Shown: positions 48,864 through 58,279, numbered from the stretch's first letter. The stretch is 64,000 bases of DNA from Altererythrobacter sp. CAU 1644 (GCF_029623755.1 NZ_CP121106.1:2174352-2238351), one strand, 5' to 3'. Numbers and translations: made by a program. The notes: generated from the letters alone by a model not told the origin.

Positions 48864-49930
48864 TCGGCGCGTAGGAAGTCGATCAGCGGGCGCAGCAATT
48901 TTCCGACCGCTTGTTGGCCGTTCTTGTTGAAGAAGCCGAATGTCACGTCGTCGCGATCCTGGCTCGAGAAACTGAACAGCTCGAAGCCGCGTTCCGACCC
49001 GTCGACATTGGCTGCGGGCTGGCGAAAGTGGTCGGCATACTGCTTTTCCAGCACTCCGCCATCGGTCACGAAGGCATAGAATTTCAGCAGGTCGCCGAGC
49101 GAGGAATACATGCCGCCGCTGCCCTTCACCAGCCAGCTGGTCGGGCCCCAATTGGGGGGAATATTCGGCAATCCGCGCTGTACCCCGCCGCCGACCGCGA
49201 AGTCCTCGATCTTGTGATCGCCGCGTTGGCCGTAGCTTCCCGTTTGCCTCATGCCGGCCGGATCGAAGAACTCGGACTGCAGGAATTGCTCGTAGGTCTT
49301 GCCGCTCACCCGCTCGACGATCGCGGCCAGCACGCCAAAGGCCCAATGCGAATGCTCCTCTCCAGCACCGGGTGCGAAAAGCAGGGGAATCTCCATCGTG
49401 CGGCGCTCGAACTCGCTGCGTTCTATCCATGCCAGGTCGGCGTCCCAGTCGACACCCGGCCGCGCAGGAAAGTCGGGCAGTCCCGATTTGCCGGTCATCA
49501 TGTGGCGGAGCGTCATCCCGGCGCGGTCGGCAGGCGCTTGGGGGTAGTACTTTGCTAGTGTGTCATCGAGCGAGAGCTGGCCGCGCTGTGCGAGAAGGTA
49601 GATCGAGGCAATGGTGAAATCGATCGGTCGCGATCCGATGCCGAAGATCGTATCGACCTGATTGAATCTACCGCTGGCGGGATCTGCCTCGCCAAACGCC
49701 TTCTGCAGCAGGACCTCGCCGTCCTTCTTAATGTAGAGAACGCCTGCAAAATCATGTTCCGCATAGATCGCGTCCAGCTGGCTCTCTAGGCCGTCGCTCC
49801 GCAGGACAACTTCCTCCGCCTCGGCGCCTTCCGGGGTGCCAGAGGTTTCCACCTCTACCTGCGCAAGCACTGGCTGGGAGAGTACGGCAAGACTGGAAAG
49901 ACCGATCAGGAAAGCTGTGCGAAATGACAT
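48860..49930 (-). CDS. Exported beta-lactamase/transpeptidase-fold protein lacking the catalytic Lys
   Basis: The 356-residue protein has a signal peptide and the class-C/D-peptidase fold (FGIGSRPIDFTIASIYLLAQRGQLSLDD). The S-x-x-K active-site motif is changed: Ser100 is followed by Arg-Pro-Ile, so the general-base Lys at 103 is Ile. The usual YSN is HSH at 193-195. The rest (LLFAPGAGEE, LAAIVERVSG, FFDPAGMRQTG) matches the family. It is therefore probably not a hydrolase and may be a binding protein. If it is active, it would need a different mechanism. Confidence 0.85.
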   Translation of the reverse strand: MSFRTAFLIGLSSLAVLSQPVLAQVEVETSGTPEGAEAEEVVLRSDGLESQLDAIYAEHDFAGVLYIKKDGEVLLQKAFGEADPASGRFNQVDTIFGIGSRPIDFTIASIYLLAQRGQLSLDDTLAKYYPQAPADRAGMTLRHMMTGKSGLPDFPARPGVDWDADLAWIERSEFERRTMEIPLLFAPGAGEEHSHWAFGVLAAIVERVSGKTYEQFLQSEFFDPAGMRQTGSYGQRGDHKIEDFAVGGGVQRGLPNIPPNWGPTSWLVKGSGGMYSSLGDLLKFYAFVTDGGVLEKQYADHFRQPAANVDGSERGFELFSFSSQDRDDVTFGFFNKNGQQAVGKLLRPLIDFLRAD

Positions 49931-50098
49931 CGAATTCTCCGTCTACAGCTGTAGTTGGGCGTCTTTGCATAAAGGCTGAGGCCCAACGATCAAGGGGTCT
50001 GGCGGTCGTTCGTCGGGCTTGGCTACACGCTCGTCGAAGTGCAATTCCCACAAGACTTGGCGCGCAGGCGGGGTGGCCTCGCGCGGCGAGCGCGCTAT

Positions 50099-50127
50099 AG
50101 CGTCAGGGAATCGCAAACCCTGACGCT
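50099..50127 (+). promoter_or_regulatory. Perfect 10-bp hairpin upstream of the transaldolase gene
   Basis: AGCGTCAGGG (50099-50108), 9-nt loop, CCCTGACGCT (50118-50127) ends at the GGAG ribosome-binding site (50128-50131) of the next gene. If transcribed it would sit at the translation start. It may be a leader element or a barrier to upstream transcription. No poly-U follows. The rest of 49931-50141 shows no gene. Confidence 0.5.
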
Positions 50128-50141
50128 GGAGCGTACCCGCA

Positions 50142-50795
50142 ATGAAATTCTTCGCCGACACCGCCGAAATCGCCGACATCAAGGAGCTGGCGGCGACCGG
50201 CCTGCTCGACGGCGTGACCACCAACCCGTCGCTGATCCACAAGTCGGGCCGCGACTTCATGGAAGTGACGAAGGAAATCTGCGCCATCGTCGATGGTCCG
50301 GTCTCGGCGGAAGTCGTCGCGCTCGATCACGACACGATGATGAAAGAGGCCGAAGTCCTGCGCAAGATTGCGGACAACGTCTGCATCAAGGTGCCGCTGA
50401 CGATCGACGGGCTCAAGACCTGCAAGGCGCTGACCGGCGATGGCACCATGGTCAATGTCACGCTGTGTTTCAGCGCCAACCAGGCGCTGCTCGCGGCCAA
50501 GGCGGGCGCGACCTTCGTCTCGCCCTTCGTCGGCCGCCATGACGACAATGGCTTCGACGGCATGGAGCTGATCGAGGATATCCGCCTGATCTACGACAAC
50601 TATTCGTTCGAAACCGAAATCCTCGTCGCGTCGGTCCGCCACGTCACCCACGTCCTGCAGAGCGCCAAGATCGGTGCCGACGTGATGACCGCGCCGCCCA
50701 AGGTGATCAAGCAGCTGTTCAACCACGTTCTGACCGACAAGGGGATCGAAGGGTTCCTCAAGGACTGGCAGGCGACGGGGCAGTCGATCGTCTGA
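50142..50795 (+). CDS. fsa: Transaldolase-like protein (TalC/fructose-6-phosphate aldolase subfamily)
   Basis: The 217-residue TIM barrel has [32 protein letters not shown], the Schiff-base Lys in [17 protein letters not shown], and SPFVGRHDD. This length (about 215-220) marks the small transaldolase/FSA group. It connects the pentose-phosphate and glycolytic pools. The gene is followed after 15 bp by cobT. Confidence 0.9.
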   Translation: MKFFADTAEIADIKELAATGLLDGVTTNPSLIHKSGRDFMEVTKEICAIVDGPVSAEVVALDHDTMMKEAEVLRKIADNVCIKVPLTIDGLKTCKALTGDGTMVNVTLCFSANQALLAAKAGATFVSPFVGRHDDNGFDGMELIEDIRLIYDNYSFETEILVASVRHVTHVLQSAKIGADVMTAPPKVIKQLFNHVLTDKGIEGFLKDWQATGQSIV

Positions 50796-50810
50796 TTTGC
50801 AGGTAGTCGC

Positions 50811-52640
50811 TTGGCCGAAGAAACTCCTCTCGACAAATTCAAGCAGGCGCTGACCGGCGCCAGCCGCGCGATCGCGCGTGAGGCCGAGGTCGAGATCGCG
50901 TGGTGCGCCGATGCTCCTTCACAGAGCGGCAAGAACTTCCGCGTGCCGCTGCCCTCGCGCAACCTGCCGCCCGAGCAGGTGAGCGAGGCGCGGGGTTTCG
51001 CCGATAGCTTCGCGCTGCGGCTGCGCCACCACAACGAAGCGCTGCACGGAAGGAACGCCCCGCCCGAACCCACCGCGCGGGCCTGCTACGATGCGATCGA
51101 GCGGGCGCGCTACGAGGCGCTCGGCTCCAACAATTTCAGCGGCATTCGCGCCAATCTCGAATCCGCGGTCGAGATGCGCACTGCGTCCGATCCGATCACG
51201 CGCGCCGAGAACCAGGGCGAGGTGCCGCTGCAAACCGCCCTGGCCCTGATCGTGCGCGAAAAGCTGACCGGGGCCGCGATCCCCGAACGCGCCCGGGCCG
51301 GGGTCGAACTGGTCCGTTCCTATATCGAGGAGCGTGTCGGCGACGATTTCCAGCTGCTGGCCAATTCGCTCGACGACCAGGCGCTGTTCCAGTCGCTCAG
51401 CCTCGACATGCTGCAGCAGCTCGACCTGACCCATCCAACCGATGCGCCCGACGAAGCCGACAATGACGACGGCGAGGAGGACGAGGGGCAGGACCAGCAG
51501 GACGGCGAGGACGAGGAAAACCAGGGCGAGGGCGAACCCCAGTCCGCCGAAGCCGCAGGCGAAATGTCCGATGGCGAGGCCGACGGCGACGGCGAAGCCG
51601 AAGCCTCCGACGAGATGGCCGATGGCGAGCCCGGCGACGAGGGCGATGAAGGCATGATGCCGGTGCGGCCCAACCGGCCGCAGGGCGAGATCCCCGACGG
51701 GCTCGACTACCGCGCCTATACCGAGCGTTTCGACGAGGAAATCCCGGCGGATGAGCTGTGCGACAGCGAGGAACTCGACCGGCTGCGCGCCTATCTCGAC
51801 AGCCAGCTGACCGGCCTGCAGGGCGTGGTGACGCGCCTCGCCAACCGGCTGCAGCGCCGGTTGATGGCGCAGCAGAACCGCAGCTGGGACTTCGACCAGG
51901 AAGACGGCATCGTCGATGCCTCGCGCCTGCCGCGCATCATCATCTCGCCCGGCACGGCCATGGCCTACAAGGTCGAGAAGGACGTCGCGTTCAAGGACAC
52001 GATCGTGACCCTGCTGATCGACAATTCGGGCAGCATGCGCGGGCGACCGATCAGCATCGCCGCGATCAGCGCCGACATTCTTGCGCGCACGCTCGAACGC
52101 AGCGGGGTCAAGACCGAGATCCTCGGCTTCACCACCCGCGCGTGGAAGGGCGGTCAGAGCCGCGAACAATGGCTCGCCGACGGCAAGCCGCCCGAGCCGG
52201 GTCGGCTCAACGATCTGCGCCACATCATTTACAAGAAGGCCGACGAGCCGTGGCGCCGCGCGCGCCGCAACCTCGGGCTGATGATGCGCGAGGGGCTGCT
52301 CAAGGAGAATATCGACGGCGAGGCGCTGATGTGGGCGCACAACCGCCTGATCGGCCGCAAGGAAGACCGTCGCATCCTGATGGTGATCTCCGATGGCGCG
52401 CCGGTCGACGACAGCACGCTCAGCGTCAACAGCGCCGGTTATCTGGAGGCGCATTTGCGCAAGGTGATCGACTGGATCGAGAATCGCTCGCCCGTGCAAC
52501 TGGTCGCCATCGGCATCGGCCACGATGTGACCCGCTATTACCGCCGTGCGGTAACGATCATGGATGTCGAGCAACTCGGCGGGACGATCATCGAGCAGCT
52601 CGCCGAACTGTTCGAGGAAGAAAAGGGCCGGCGGAGGTGA
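50811..52640 (+). CDS. cobT: Cobaltochelatase CobT subunit
   Basis: The 609-residue protein has the CobT N-domain (about 1-210), a very acidic low-complexity linker (about 220-290, rich in Asp/Glu/Gly/Gln), then a von Willebrand A domain with a MIDAS motif [12 protein letters not shown] (DxSxS). It ends with the T and D ligands ([19 protein letters not shown]). CobNST inserts cobalt into hydrogenobyrinic acid diamide; CobS and CobN are not in the window. The start is TTG 50811. The stop overlaps the next start (TGATG). Confidence 0.92.
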   Translation: MAEETPLDKFKQALTGASRAIAREAEVEIAWCADAPSQSGKNFRVPLPSRNLPPEQVSEARGFADSFALRLRHHNEALHGRNAPPEPTARACYDAIERARYEALGSNNFSGIRANLESAVEMRTASDPITRAENQGEVPLQTALALIVREKLTGAAIPERARAGVELVRSYIEERVGDDFQLLANSLDDQALFQSLSLDMLQQLDLTHPTDAPDEADNDDGEEDEGQDQQDGEDEENQGEGEPQSAEAAGEMSDGEADGDGEAEASDEMADGEPGDEGDEGMMPVRPNRPQGEIPDGLDYRAYTERFDEEIPADELCDSEELDRLRAYLDSQLTGLQGVVTRLANRLQRRLMAQQNRSWDFDQEDGIVDASRLPRIIISPGTAMAYKVEKDVAFKDTIVTLLIDNSGSMRGRPISIAAISADILARTLERSGVKTEILGFTTRAWKGGQSREQWLADGKPPEPGRLNDLRHIIYKKADEPWRRARRNLGLMMREGLLKENIDGEALMWAHNRLIGRKEDRRILMVISDGAPVDDSTLSVNSAGYLEAHLRKVIDWIENRSPVQLVAIGIGHDVTRYYRRAVTIMDVEQLGGTIIEQLAELFEEEKGRRR

Positions 52641-52987
52641 TGGCTCAAACGGTAACTCTTTGGAGACCCACAGGACCGGAGGAACTTAGGCTTGTCGAGC
52701 AATCTGGTTGGAAGGTTTGGCCGCCACGTCTCCCTGAGCAACCGATCTTTTATCCGGTTACAACGGAAGAGTATGCGGTGAAGATCGCGCGTGACTGGAA
52801 CGTTCCAGCAAGTGGCTCAGGCTACGTAACCCGCTTCGAAGTTAAGAAAGAATTCCTCGACAATTACGAAATTCAGGAAGCCGGCGGCCGCGCGCACTTG
52901 GAATACTGGATTCCAGCCGAAGATCTTGAGGATTTCAACGCCGCTATCGTCGGCAAAATTGAAGTGGTTAGGGCTTTTCCGGAATGA
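52640..52987 (+). CDS. Small protein of the ADP-ribosylation/crystallin J1-annotated family (115 aa)
   Basis: TLWRPTGPEELRLVEQSGWKVWPPRLPEQPIFYPVTTEEYA matches a widespread small family often annotated as ADP-ribosylation/crystallin J1. The function of these stand-alone proteins is unknown. Its sequence is visibly poorer in GC than cobT. ATG 52640 overlaps the cobT stop, and its end overlaps the nitroreductase start by ATGA, so all three are coupled. Confidence 0.75.
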   Translation: MAQTVTLWRPTGPEELRLVEQSGWKVWPPRLPEQPIFYPVTTEEYAVKIARDWNVPASGSGYVTRFEVKKEFLDNYEIQEAGGRAHLEYWIPAEDLEDFNAAIVGKIEVVRAFPE

Positions 52988-53658
52988 ACGTCACAGAAGC
53001 CGTCGAAACCCGCCGCTCGGTTCGCAAGTTCACCGACCAGCCGGTCGATCGCGAAGTGCTCACGCGCATCCTAGAGAAGGCGCAGCGCGCGCCCTCGGGT
53101 GGCAATACGCAGCCGTGGCATGCGGTAGTCTTGACTGGCGAGCCGATGCAGGCGCTGTTCGCCAAGGTCGCCGAACAATTCCCCAAGGGGCGCGCGGCGC
53201 ACGCGCCCGAGTACCACATCTATCCGCCCGAACTCGATGGCGCCTATGAGGAGCGCCGCTTCGGTGTGGGCGAGGCGCTTTACGCGGCGCTGGAAATCCC
53301 GCGCGAGGACAAGGCCAAGCGGCTGATGTGGTTCGCCGAGAATTTCCGCGGTTTCGGCGCGCCGGTGCTGATGCTGATCCACACCCCCAAATACATGGGC
53401 CCGCCGCAGTGGTCGGATATCGGCATGTGGTTGCAGACCATCGGCCTGCTGCTGCGCGAGGAAGGGCTCGATTGCTGCTTCCAGGAGGCATGGGCCGTCT
53501 ATTCGCCGCAGATCCGCGAGGTGGTCGATATCCCCGAGGACCATATTTTCTTCTGCGGGATCGCCATCGGATATCGCGATCCGGATGCGCCGGTGAACAC
53601 ATTCGACGTGCCCCGCGCACCGCTCGAGGAATCGATCCGCTGGGAAGGCTGGGAGTAG
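52984..53658 (+). CDS. Nitroreductase-family FMN oxidoreductase
   Basis: The 224-residue protein has the FMN-binding ETRRSVRKFTDQPV with Arg residues, RAPSGGNTQPWHAVVL and GIAIGYRDPDAPVN. It reduces nitro or quinone compounds with NAD(P)H; family substrates are broad. Overlaps the preceding gene by ATGA and is followed within 3 bp by the AhpD-like gene, suggesting one redox-linked operon. Confidence 0.88.
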   Translation: MNVTEAVETRRSVRKFTDQPVDREVLTRILEKAQRAPSGGNTQPWHAVVLTGEPMQALFAKVAEQFPKGRAAHAPEYHIYPPELDGAYEERRFGVGEALYAALEIPREDKAKRLMWFAENFRGFGAPVLMLIHTPKYMGPPQWSDIGMWLQTIGLLLREEGLDCCFQEAWAVYSPQIREVVDIPEDHIFFCGIAIGYRDPDAPVNTFDVPRAPLEESIRWEGWE

Positions 53659-53661
53659 GCC

Positions 53662-54258
53662 ATGGCGCACATTGCTCCCGTCGCAGAGGATGACCTGCCC
53701 GACGAGATCCGGCCCATTCTCGAAATGGCCCGCGCGCGCATGGGCTTCCTGCCCAATTCCCTGCCGACGATGGCGCATTGGCCGGACCTGCTGAAAGTCT
53801 TCTCTCCGATGGCGGTGACAATCCTGCGGTCGGGTGAGCTGGATGTTGGCCTCAAGCAGATGATCGCGGCTGTCACCAGCGCCGCTGCGGGATGCCGTTA
53901 TTGCCAGGCGCACACATCGCATGGCGCCGCTCATGCCGGGGGCGTCGATTCCGAGAAGGTCGTGCGCGTGTGGGAATACCAGCAGAGCGACCTGTTCAGC
54001 GACGCGGAGCGGGCAGCGCTCGATCTTGCACTGGCAGCAGGACAGGTGCCCAATGCTGCCAGCGATGCGCATTTCTCCGCATTGAGACGGCACTTCAGCG
54101 AACGCGAGATTGTCGAGATTGTAGCCGTGATCTCGCTGTTCGGTTTTCTCAACCGATGGAACGACACCATGGCGACTGCGCTGGAGGATGAGCCGGCCGC
54201 TTTTGCTGCTGCTACCTATGCGCCCGATCAATGGGACCTGGGCAAGCACGGCGCTTGA
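53662..54258 (+). CDS. Carboxymuconolactone decarboxylase/AhpD-family protein
   Basis: The 198-residue protein has the AhpD-like peroxidase element CRYCQAHTSHGAA (Cys-x-x-Cys with His four residues on), preceded by LDVGLKQMIAAVTSAAAGC. The family ranges from antioxidant partners to decarboxylases. The CxxC pattern favours a thiol peroxidase or an alkylhydroperoxide partner. It starts 3 bp after the nitroreductase stop. Confidence 0.82.
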   Translation: MAHIAPVAEDDLPDEIRPILEMARARMGFLPNSLPTMAHWPDLLKVFSPMAVTILRSGELDVGLKQMIAAVTSAAAGCRYCQAHTSHGAAHAGGVDSEKVVRVWEYQQSDLFSDAERAALDLALAAGQVPNAASDAHFSALRRHFSEREIVEIVAVISLFGFLNRWNDTMATALEDEPAAFAAATYAPDQWDLGKHGA

Positions 54259-54292
54259 CCCGAAAGCCGCACCGCCGCAAAGCGCGCGCACC

Positions 54293-55762
54293 ATGACCGA
54301 CGCCGTTCCGCTCAAGCTGTTCAATTCGCTGACCCGCAAACTGGAAGAGTTCCAGCCCGTCCACGAGGGTGAGGCGCGCGTCTATTCCTGCGGGCCGACG
54401 GTCTACAATTACCAGCACATCGGCAACATGCGCGCCTATGTCTTCGCCGACACGCTGGGGCGCACGCTCCAGTGGAAGGGCTACAAGCTCACCCATGTCA
54501 TCAACATCACCGATGTCGGTCATCTGACGTCCGACGCCGATGAGGGCGAGGACAAGATGGAAAAGATGGCGGCGAAGGAGAACAAGTCCGCCTGGGACAT
54601 CGCGAAATTCTACCAGGAGGATTTCGAGCGCGACCTGGCGCGGCTCAACGTCCAGCCCAAGCAGCATCCGCGCGCGACCGAGTATGTCGCGGCGATGATC
54701 GCCTGGGGCGAGCGGATCGCGGACAAGCATTGCTACGAGCTCGACAGCGGGCTCTATTTCGATGTTTCGACCGTCGCGGATTACGGGCGGTTGGCGCGCG
54801 CCGTGACCGAGGACGGAGAAGGCAGGATCGACACGGTCGAGGGCAAGCGCAACGCCGCCGACTTCGCGATCTGGCGCAAAACCCCGGACGGCGAAACGCG
54901 CCAGATGGAATGGGATTCGCCCTGGGGCCGGGGCGCGCCCGGCTGGCATCTCGAATGCTCGGTCATGGGCGAGGCGCTGCTCGGCTTCCCGTTCGACATC
55001 CACACCGGCGGGATCGACCACCGCGAGATCCACCATCCGAACGAGATCGCGCAGAACCAGGCCTATTGCTGCACCAATGGTCTAGACGACGCGCGCAACT
55101 CCGGCGCGCGCATCTGGATGCACAACAATTTCCTGATCGAACGCAGCGGCAAGATGTCGAAGAGCGCGGGCGAGTTCCTGCGCCTGCAACTGCTGGTCGA
55201 CAAGGGCTACCACCCGCTCGCCTATCGTCTGATGTGCCTGCAGGCGCATTATCGCAGCGAGCTCGAATTCAGCTGGGAAGGGCTGGACGCTGCGCTGACC
55301 CGGCTGAAGCGGATGGTGATGGCGTTGCGCAAATGGGAAGAGCGCCTTCCCGATACGGACATTCCGGGCGATTGCTGGGAATATGAACGGGTGACGCGCG
55401 AACTGGTCGAACGCTTCGATTCCGCGATTTCTTCGGACCTCAACACTGCGGATGCGCTTACCATCTTGGAAGAAGCGTTGGCATTGAAGAAGACTGCACC
55501 CGAATGCGTTGTGACCGCGGTTGAGCAACTGGATCGCGTATTTGGCCTCGATCTCGCCCGCCTTTCCCGTGCCGACCTTCGCATCCGTCCCAAGGATGCG
55601 CAGATCACCGAGGACGAGATCGAGGACGCGCTGGGCCGTCGCAAGGCCGCGCGCGCCGAGAAGGACTTCGCCACCAGCGACGCCATCCGCGACGAGCTTA
55701 CCGCCAAGGGCGTCGAAGTGATGGACGGCGATCCGCTCGGCTGGGAGTGGAAACTCGGATGA
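54293..55762 (+). CDS. cysS: Cysteinyl-tRNA synthetase
   Basis: The 489-residue class I enzyme has HIGN (YNYQHIGNMR), the zinc-binding Cys in YSCGPTVY, LECSVMG and GGIDHREIHHPNE, and KMSKSAGEF. It charges tRNA-Cys. ATG 54293 was chosen because similarity begins there; the frame runs upstream into the AhpD-like gene. The stop overlaps the RES-domain gene (ATGA). Confidence 0.97.
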   Translation: MTDAVPLKLFNSLTRKLEEFQPVHEGEARVYSCGPTVYNYQHIGNMRAYVFADTLGRTLQWKGYKLTHVINITDVGHLTSDADEGEDKMEKMAAKENKSAWDIAKFYQEDFERDLARLNVQPKQHPRATEYVAAMIAWGERIADKHCYELDSGLYFDVSTVADYGRLARAVTEDGEGRIDTVEGKRNAADFAIWRKTPDGETRQMEWDSPWGRGAPGWHLECSVMGEALLGFPFDIHTGGIDHREIHHPNEIAQNQAYCCTNGLDDARNSGARIWMHNNFLIERSGKMSKSAGEFLRLQLLVDKGYHPLAYRLMCLQAHYRSELEFSWEGLDAALTRLKRMVMALRKWEERLPDTDIPGDCWEYERVTRELVERFDSAISSDLNTADALTILEEALALKKTAPECVVTAVEQLDRVFGLDLARLSRADLRIRPKDAQITEDEIEDALGRRKAARAEKDFATSDAIRDELTAKGVEVMDGDPLGWEWKLG

Positions 55763-56217
55763 AGCTCTGGCGCCTGACCCGCGCGCCCTTCGTGGCGCTC
55801 GACGGGAAAGGGGCCGAACTGCATGGCGCACGCTACGCGCCGCCGGGGCATCCGGTTGTCAGTCTCGCCAGCGAAGCGGGGCTCGCGGTGCTGGTGGCGC
55901 TGCGATACCAGCCCGACGATCTTGCCCTGGCGCCCGACGATTTCGTGCTTGGCTGGACCGAGGTTGACGCGGCTCCGGAACGCGCGCCCGAGCCCGTTGA
56001 GGACGCCATTCGCGCCTATGTCGGCGAATGGCTCGACACGCGCCGATCGCTGCTGTGCGCGATCCGGTCGAAAGTGCTGCCCGAGGCTGATGTGATCTAT
56101 CTCAACCCTCGCCATCCTGAAGCACAACAAGTCCCGCCCTTGACGACGCGCCACTTCAGCTTCGCCGAATGCCTCCACCGGCCTCCCATGCTCGATCGGT
56201 TTTCCGGCATCTCCTAG
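55759..56217 (+). CDS. Orphan RES-domain protein (152 aa)
   Basis: The pattern LWRLTRAPF, GARYAPPGHPVVSLASEAGLAVLVAL and LLCAIRSKVLPEADVIYLNPRHPE resembles the RES family, whose toxic members degrade NAD+ by phosphorolysis. Usual residues around GxRWN and the Glu of ALLE are changed to RYA and VLV, so catalysis is uncertain. RES toxins normally have an Xre-type antitoxin directly upstream. Here the gene overlaps cysS (ATGA) and no antitoxin is adjacent. It may be a non-toxic housekeeping relative. Confidence 0.7.
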   Translation: MKLWRLTRAPFVALDGKGAELHGARYAPPGHPVVSLASEAGLAVLVALRYQPDDLALAPDDFVLGWTEVDAAPERAPEPVEDAIRAYVGEWLDTRRSLLCAIRSKVLPEADVIYLNPRHPEAQQVPPLTTRHFSFAECLHRPPMLDRFSGIS

Positions 56218-56253
56218 CCTTGCCAAAACCCGCGACGGAGTTAGGATAGTTGC

Positions 56254-56610
56254 ATGTTGCAACCTATTCTTTGGCTCATCCTCGCGGCGATCCATGCCCT
56301 GCCGGCGCTTGCATTTTTCCGTCCAGCGGGGCTCTCCCAGCTATACGGTATCGCGGCGGATAACCCGCTCTTCCTGCTCATGCATCATCGTGCCGCGCTT
56401 CTTCTCGCGGTGTTCGCGGCCTGCGTCTATGCGGCATTCGTACCAGAGGGCCGGCGTCTGGCCGTGATCGTTGTCGGGATCAGCATGGTCAGCTTCCTTG
56501 CGCTCTACTGGATGGCGGGATCGCCTGCAGCGTTGCGGCGGATCGCCTTGGTCGACCTCGCCGGTCTGCCAGTGCTTCTGGCAGTGGCGTGGATGGCATA
56601 TCGCGGCTAG
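56254..56610 (+). CDS. Small membrane protein of unknown function (118 aa)
   Basis: Four hydrophobic helices (about 3-22, 45-62, 68-86, 95-115) with short loops. No family is recognised. It lies 9 bp before the 2-hydroxyacid dehydrogenase gene and may be co-transcribed with it. Confidence 0.6.
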   Translation: MLQPILWLILAAIHALPALAFFRPAGLSQLYGIAADNPLFLLMHHRAALLLAVFAACVYAAFVPEGRRLAVIVVGISMVSFLALYWMAGSPAALRRIALVDLAGLPVLLAVAWMAYRG

Positions 56611-56619
56611 GACCCAGCC

Positions 56620-57558
56620 ATGACCATTCTCGCGATTTCGGGCCTCATCCGGCCGCTGCTCGAGCCGCGCTTGCCCGCAGGGCTGGACGTGCGCTGGTTC
56701 ATGACCAAGGAAGAAGCGCTGGAGGCAGTGCCCGAAGCCGAGATCGGCTGGTTCGATATGTACGAGCAGGATGCGATGGCAGCCACGCTGCGCGCCGCTA
56801 CAAATCTGAAATGGCTCAACTCGATCTACGCGGGCCTCGATTTCCTGCCGATGGACGTGCTGATCGAACGCGGCATCACTGTCACCAACGGTGCGGGCAT
56901 CAACGCAATTACCATCGCCGAATACGTCGTGATGGGCATGCTCAATATCGCCAAGGGTTATCGCGATGTCGTTCGTGCGCAGGACCGCAAGGAATGGTTG
57001 CAGGACTCACCCGGCAAGCGCGAACTCTCGGGTACCAAGGCGCTGCTGCTTGGCTACGGCGCCATCGGCAAGCTGATCAAGCCGCGGCTCGAGGCCTTCG
57101 ATGTCGAAGTGACGGTTGTGCGGCGCAGCGGCGGGGAGGGTGCGCTCAGGCCCGATGAGTGGCGCGGCAAGCTGGGCGAGTTCGACTGGGTCATCCTCGC
57201 CGTTCCGGCCACGCCAGAGACCGAAGCGATGATCGGCGCGAGCGAACTTGCTGCGATGAAGTCGGACGCGGTGGTCGTGAATATCGCGCGCGGCGCGGTG
57301 ATCGACCAGCCCGCTCTGGTCGAGGCGCTCAAGATCAAGTCGATCGGCGGTGCCTTCCTCGACGTCACCACCCCCGAGCCACTGCCCGCGGATCACGAGC
57401 TATGGACGCTCGACAACGCACACATCACCATGCACCTTTCGGGCCGCGCGCAGGACAAGATGTTCATGCGCAGTGCCGAGCGCTTCCTTGAGAACCTCGA
57501 CCGCTATCTGAAGGGAGAGCCGGTCGGGCCGGTGTTCGATCCGAAATTGGGGTACTAA
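56620..57558 (+). CDS. D-isomer-specific 2-hydroxyacid dehydrogenase
   Basis: The 312-residue protein has the NAD(P)-binding GYGAIG motif (near residue 147), the catalytic Arg in NIARGAVIDQPALVEAL and a His near the end (NAHITMHLSGRAQD). The Rossmann domain is flanked by the N/C-terminal substrate domain. Substrate is not evident; phosphoglycerate, glyoxylate and hydroxypyruvate reductases share the fold. Confidence 0.87.
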   Translation: MTILAISGLIRPLLEPRLPAGLDVRWFMTKEEALEAVPEAEIGWFDMYEQDAMAATLRAATNLKWLNSIYAGLDFLPMDVLIERGITVTNGAGINAITIAEYVVMGMLNIAKGYRDVVRAQDRKEWLQDSPGKRELSGTKALLLGYGAIGKLIKPRLEAFDVEVTVVRRSGGEGALRPDEWRGKLGEFDWVILAVPATPETEAMIGASELAAMKSDAVVVNIARGAVIDQPALVEALKIKSIGGAFLDVTTPEPLPADHELWTLDNAHITMHLSGRAQDKMFMRSAERFLENLDRYLKGEPVGPVFDPKLGY

Positions 57559-57561
57559 CCC

Positions 57562-57936
57562 TCAGCTCTCCTCAAGCAGTAACAGCACCACGGTTACCAG
57601 CATGCGCGGCTGCGGGTGCAGCAGGTGATCGACTTCGCTGACGCTGGCGTCGGCGACCAGCTGGCCGGAGATCGCAAACTCGTGATCGGGCAGGGCAGCG
57701 ATGAAGCGCTCGCCCGCCGCGACCGCTGCTGCCCCGTCGAAGTCGAGCGTGAGTGTGTGCCGCGTGCCCGAGAAGGTGATCGAGGCCCAGGCTTTCTCCT
57801 CGTGCGAGAGGATGCACGCCTTGGCCTCGGCCAGCGCCAGCAAGGCCTCGCGCAAGCGGTCGGCAGGGGTGCGGCGCGGTCGGAAACGTCGCGCCTTGGT
57901 CTCGAATTCGGGGCTGGTGAAGATGTCAGCGCGCAT
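57562..57936 (-). CDS. Hypothetical protein of a small two-gene module (124 aa)
   Basis: The N-terminal half is basic (TKARRFRPRRTPADRLREALLALAEAKACI), then a beta-rich part (ASITFSGTRHTLTLDFDG), an ISGQLVADASVSEVDH stretch and a hydrophobic end. No family is recognised. It starts 11 bp inside the 73-aa gene, so translation is coupled. Confidence 0.6.
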   Translation of the reverse strand: MRADIFTSPEFETKARRFRPRRTPADRLREALLALAEAKACILSHEEKAWASITFSGTRHTLTLDFDGAAAVAAGERFIAALPDHEFAISGQLVADASVSEVDHLLHPQPRMLVTVVLLLLEES

Positions 57937-58147
57937 GGGCGAGGTCCTTGTTTTCGAATGCGGCGGGAATGGCGCTGGGGGAGTAGCGGTCCATCCAGCG
58001 CCGGATGCGAGCCTCGGTATCGGGGCGGGGTATACGGCCCATCCTCAGGTCGAGCACGAAGCGCGGATCGTGCGCGGCAAGGCGGCCGAACTTGGTGGCA
58101 GGCATGTCGTGGGAACGCAGGAAAGCCTCGATGGAACGGATCAGCAT
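57926..58147 (-). CDS. Small DNA-binding-like protein (73 aa)
   Basis: MPATKFGRLAAHDPRFVLDLRMGRIPRPDTEARIRRWMDR has the shape of a short Cro-like/HTH protein common in alphaproteobacteria. GAGGGG precedes the ATG. It is divergent from the S24 repressor, with 132 bp between, and is the first gene of an overlapping pair. Its exact role is unknown. Confidence 0.6.
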   Translation of the reverse strand: MLIRSIEAFLRSHDMPATKFGRLAAHDPRFVLDLRMGRIPRPDTEARIRRWMDRYSPSAIPAAFENKDLAHAR

Positions 58148-58216
58148 AGAACCCCTCTTGGTGACTGAATCGGCACGCGAATCGCTCGCTGTGTTCCCTA
58201 TTCGTTCCAGCCGAAA

Positions 58217-58251
58217 TCCTACTTGTCTAGGAAAAATCCTATGCTATAGGA
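58217..58251 (+). promoter_or_regulatory. Two tandem repressor palindromes on the S24-repressor promoter
   Basis: TCCTA-N6-TAGGA (58217-58232) and TCCTA-N5-TAGGA (58237-58251) are centred about 20 bp apart. A candidate promoter TTGTCT (58223-58228), 16-bp spacer, TATAGG (58245-58250) falls inside them: the first palindrome covers -35, the second -10. This is the layout of autorepression. A half-site TCCTA also occurs in the coding region near 58510. Confidence 0.75.
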
Positions 58252-58279
58252 AATTTAATCGATGTTGAGGGAATGACAT

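Noticed and set aside
50919-52574. 551-codon minus-strand frame opposite cobT
   Set aside because: The opposite strand carries the clear CobT domains; hydrophobic runs here are the complement of the acidic linker.
55759-56217. Classic RES/Xre toxin-antitoxin pair
   Set aside because: No Xre-type antitoxin lies adjacent; the upstream gene is cysS and active-site positions are altered.
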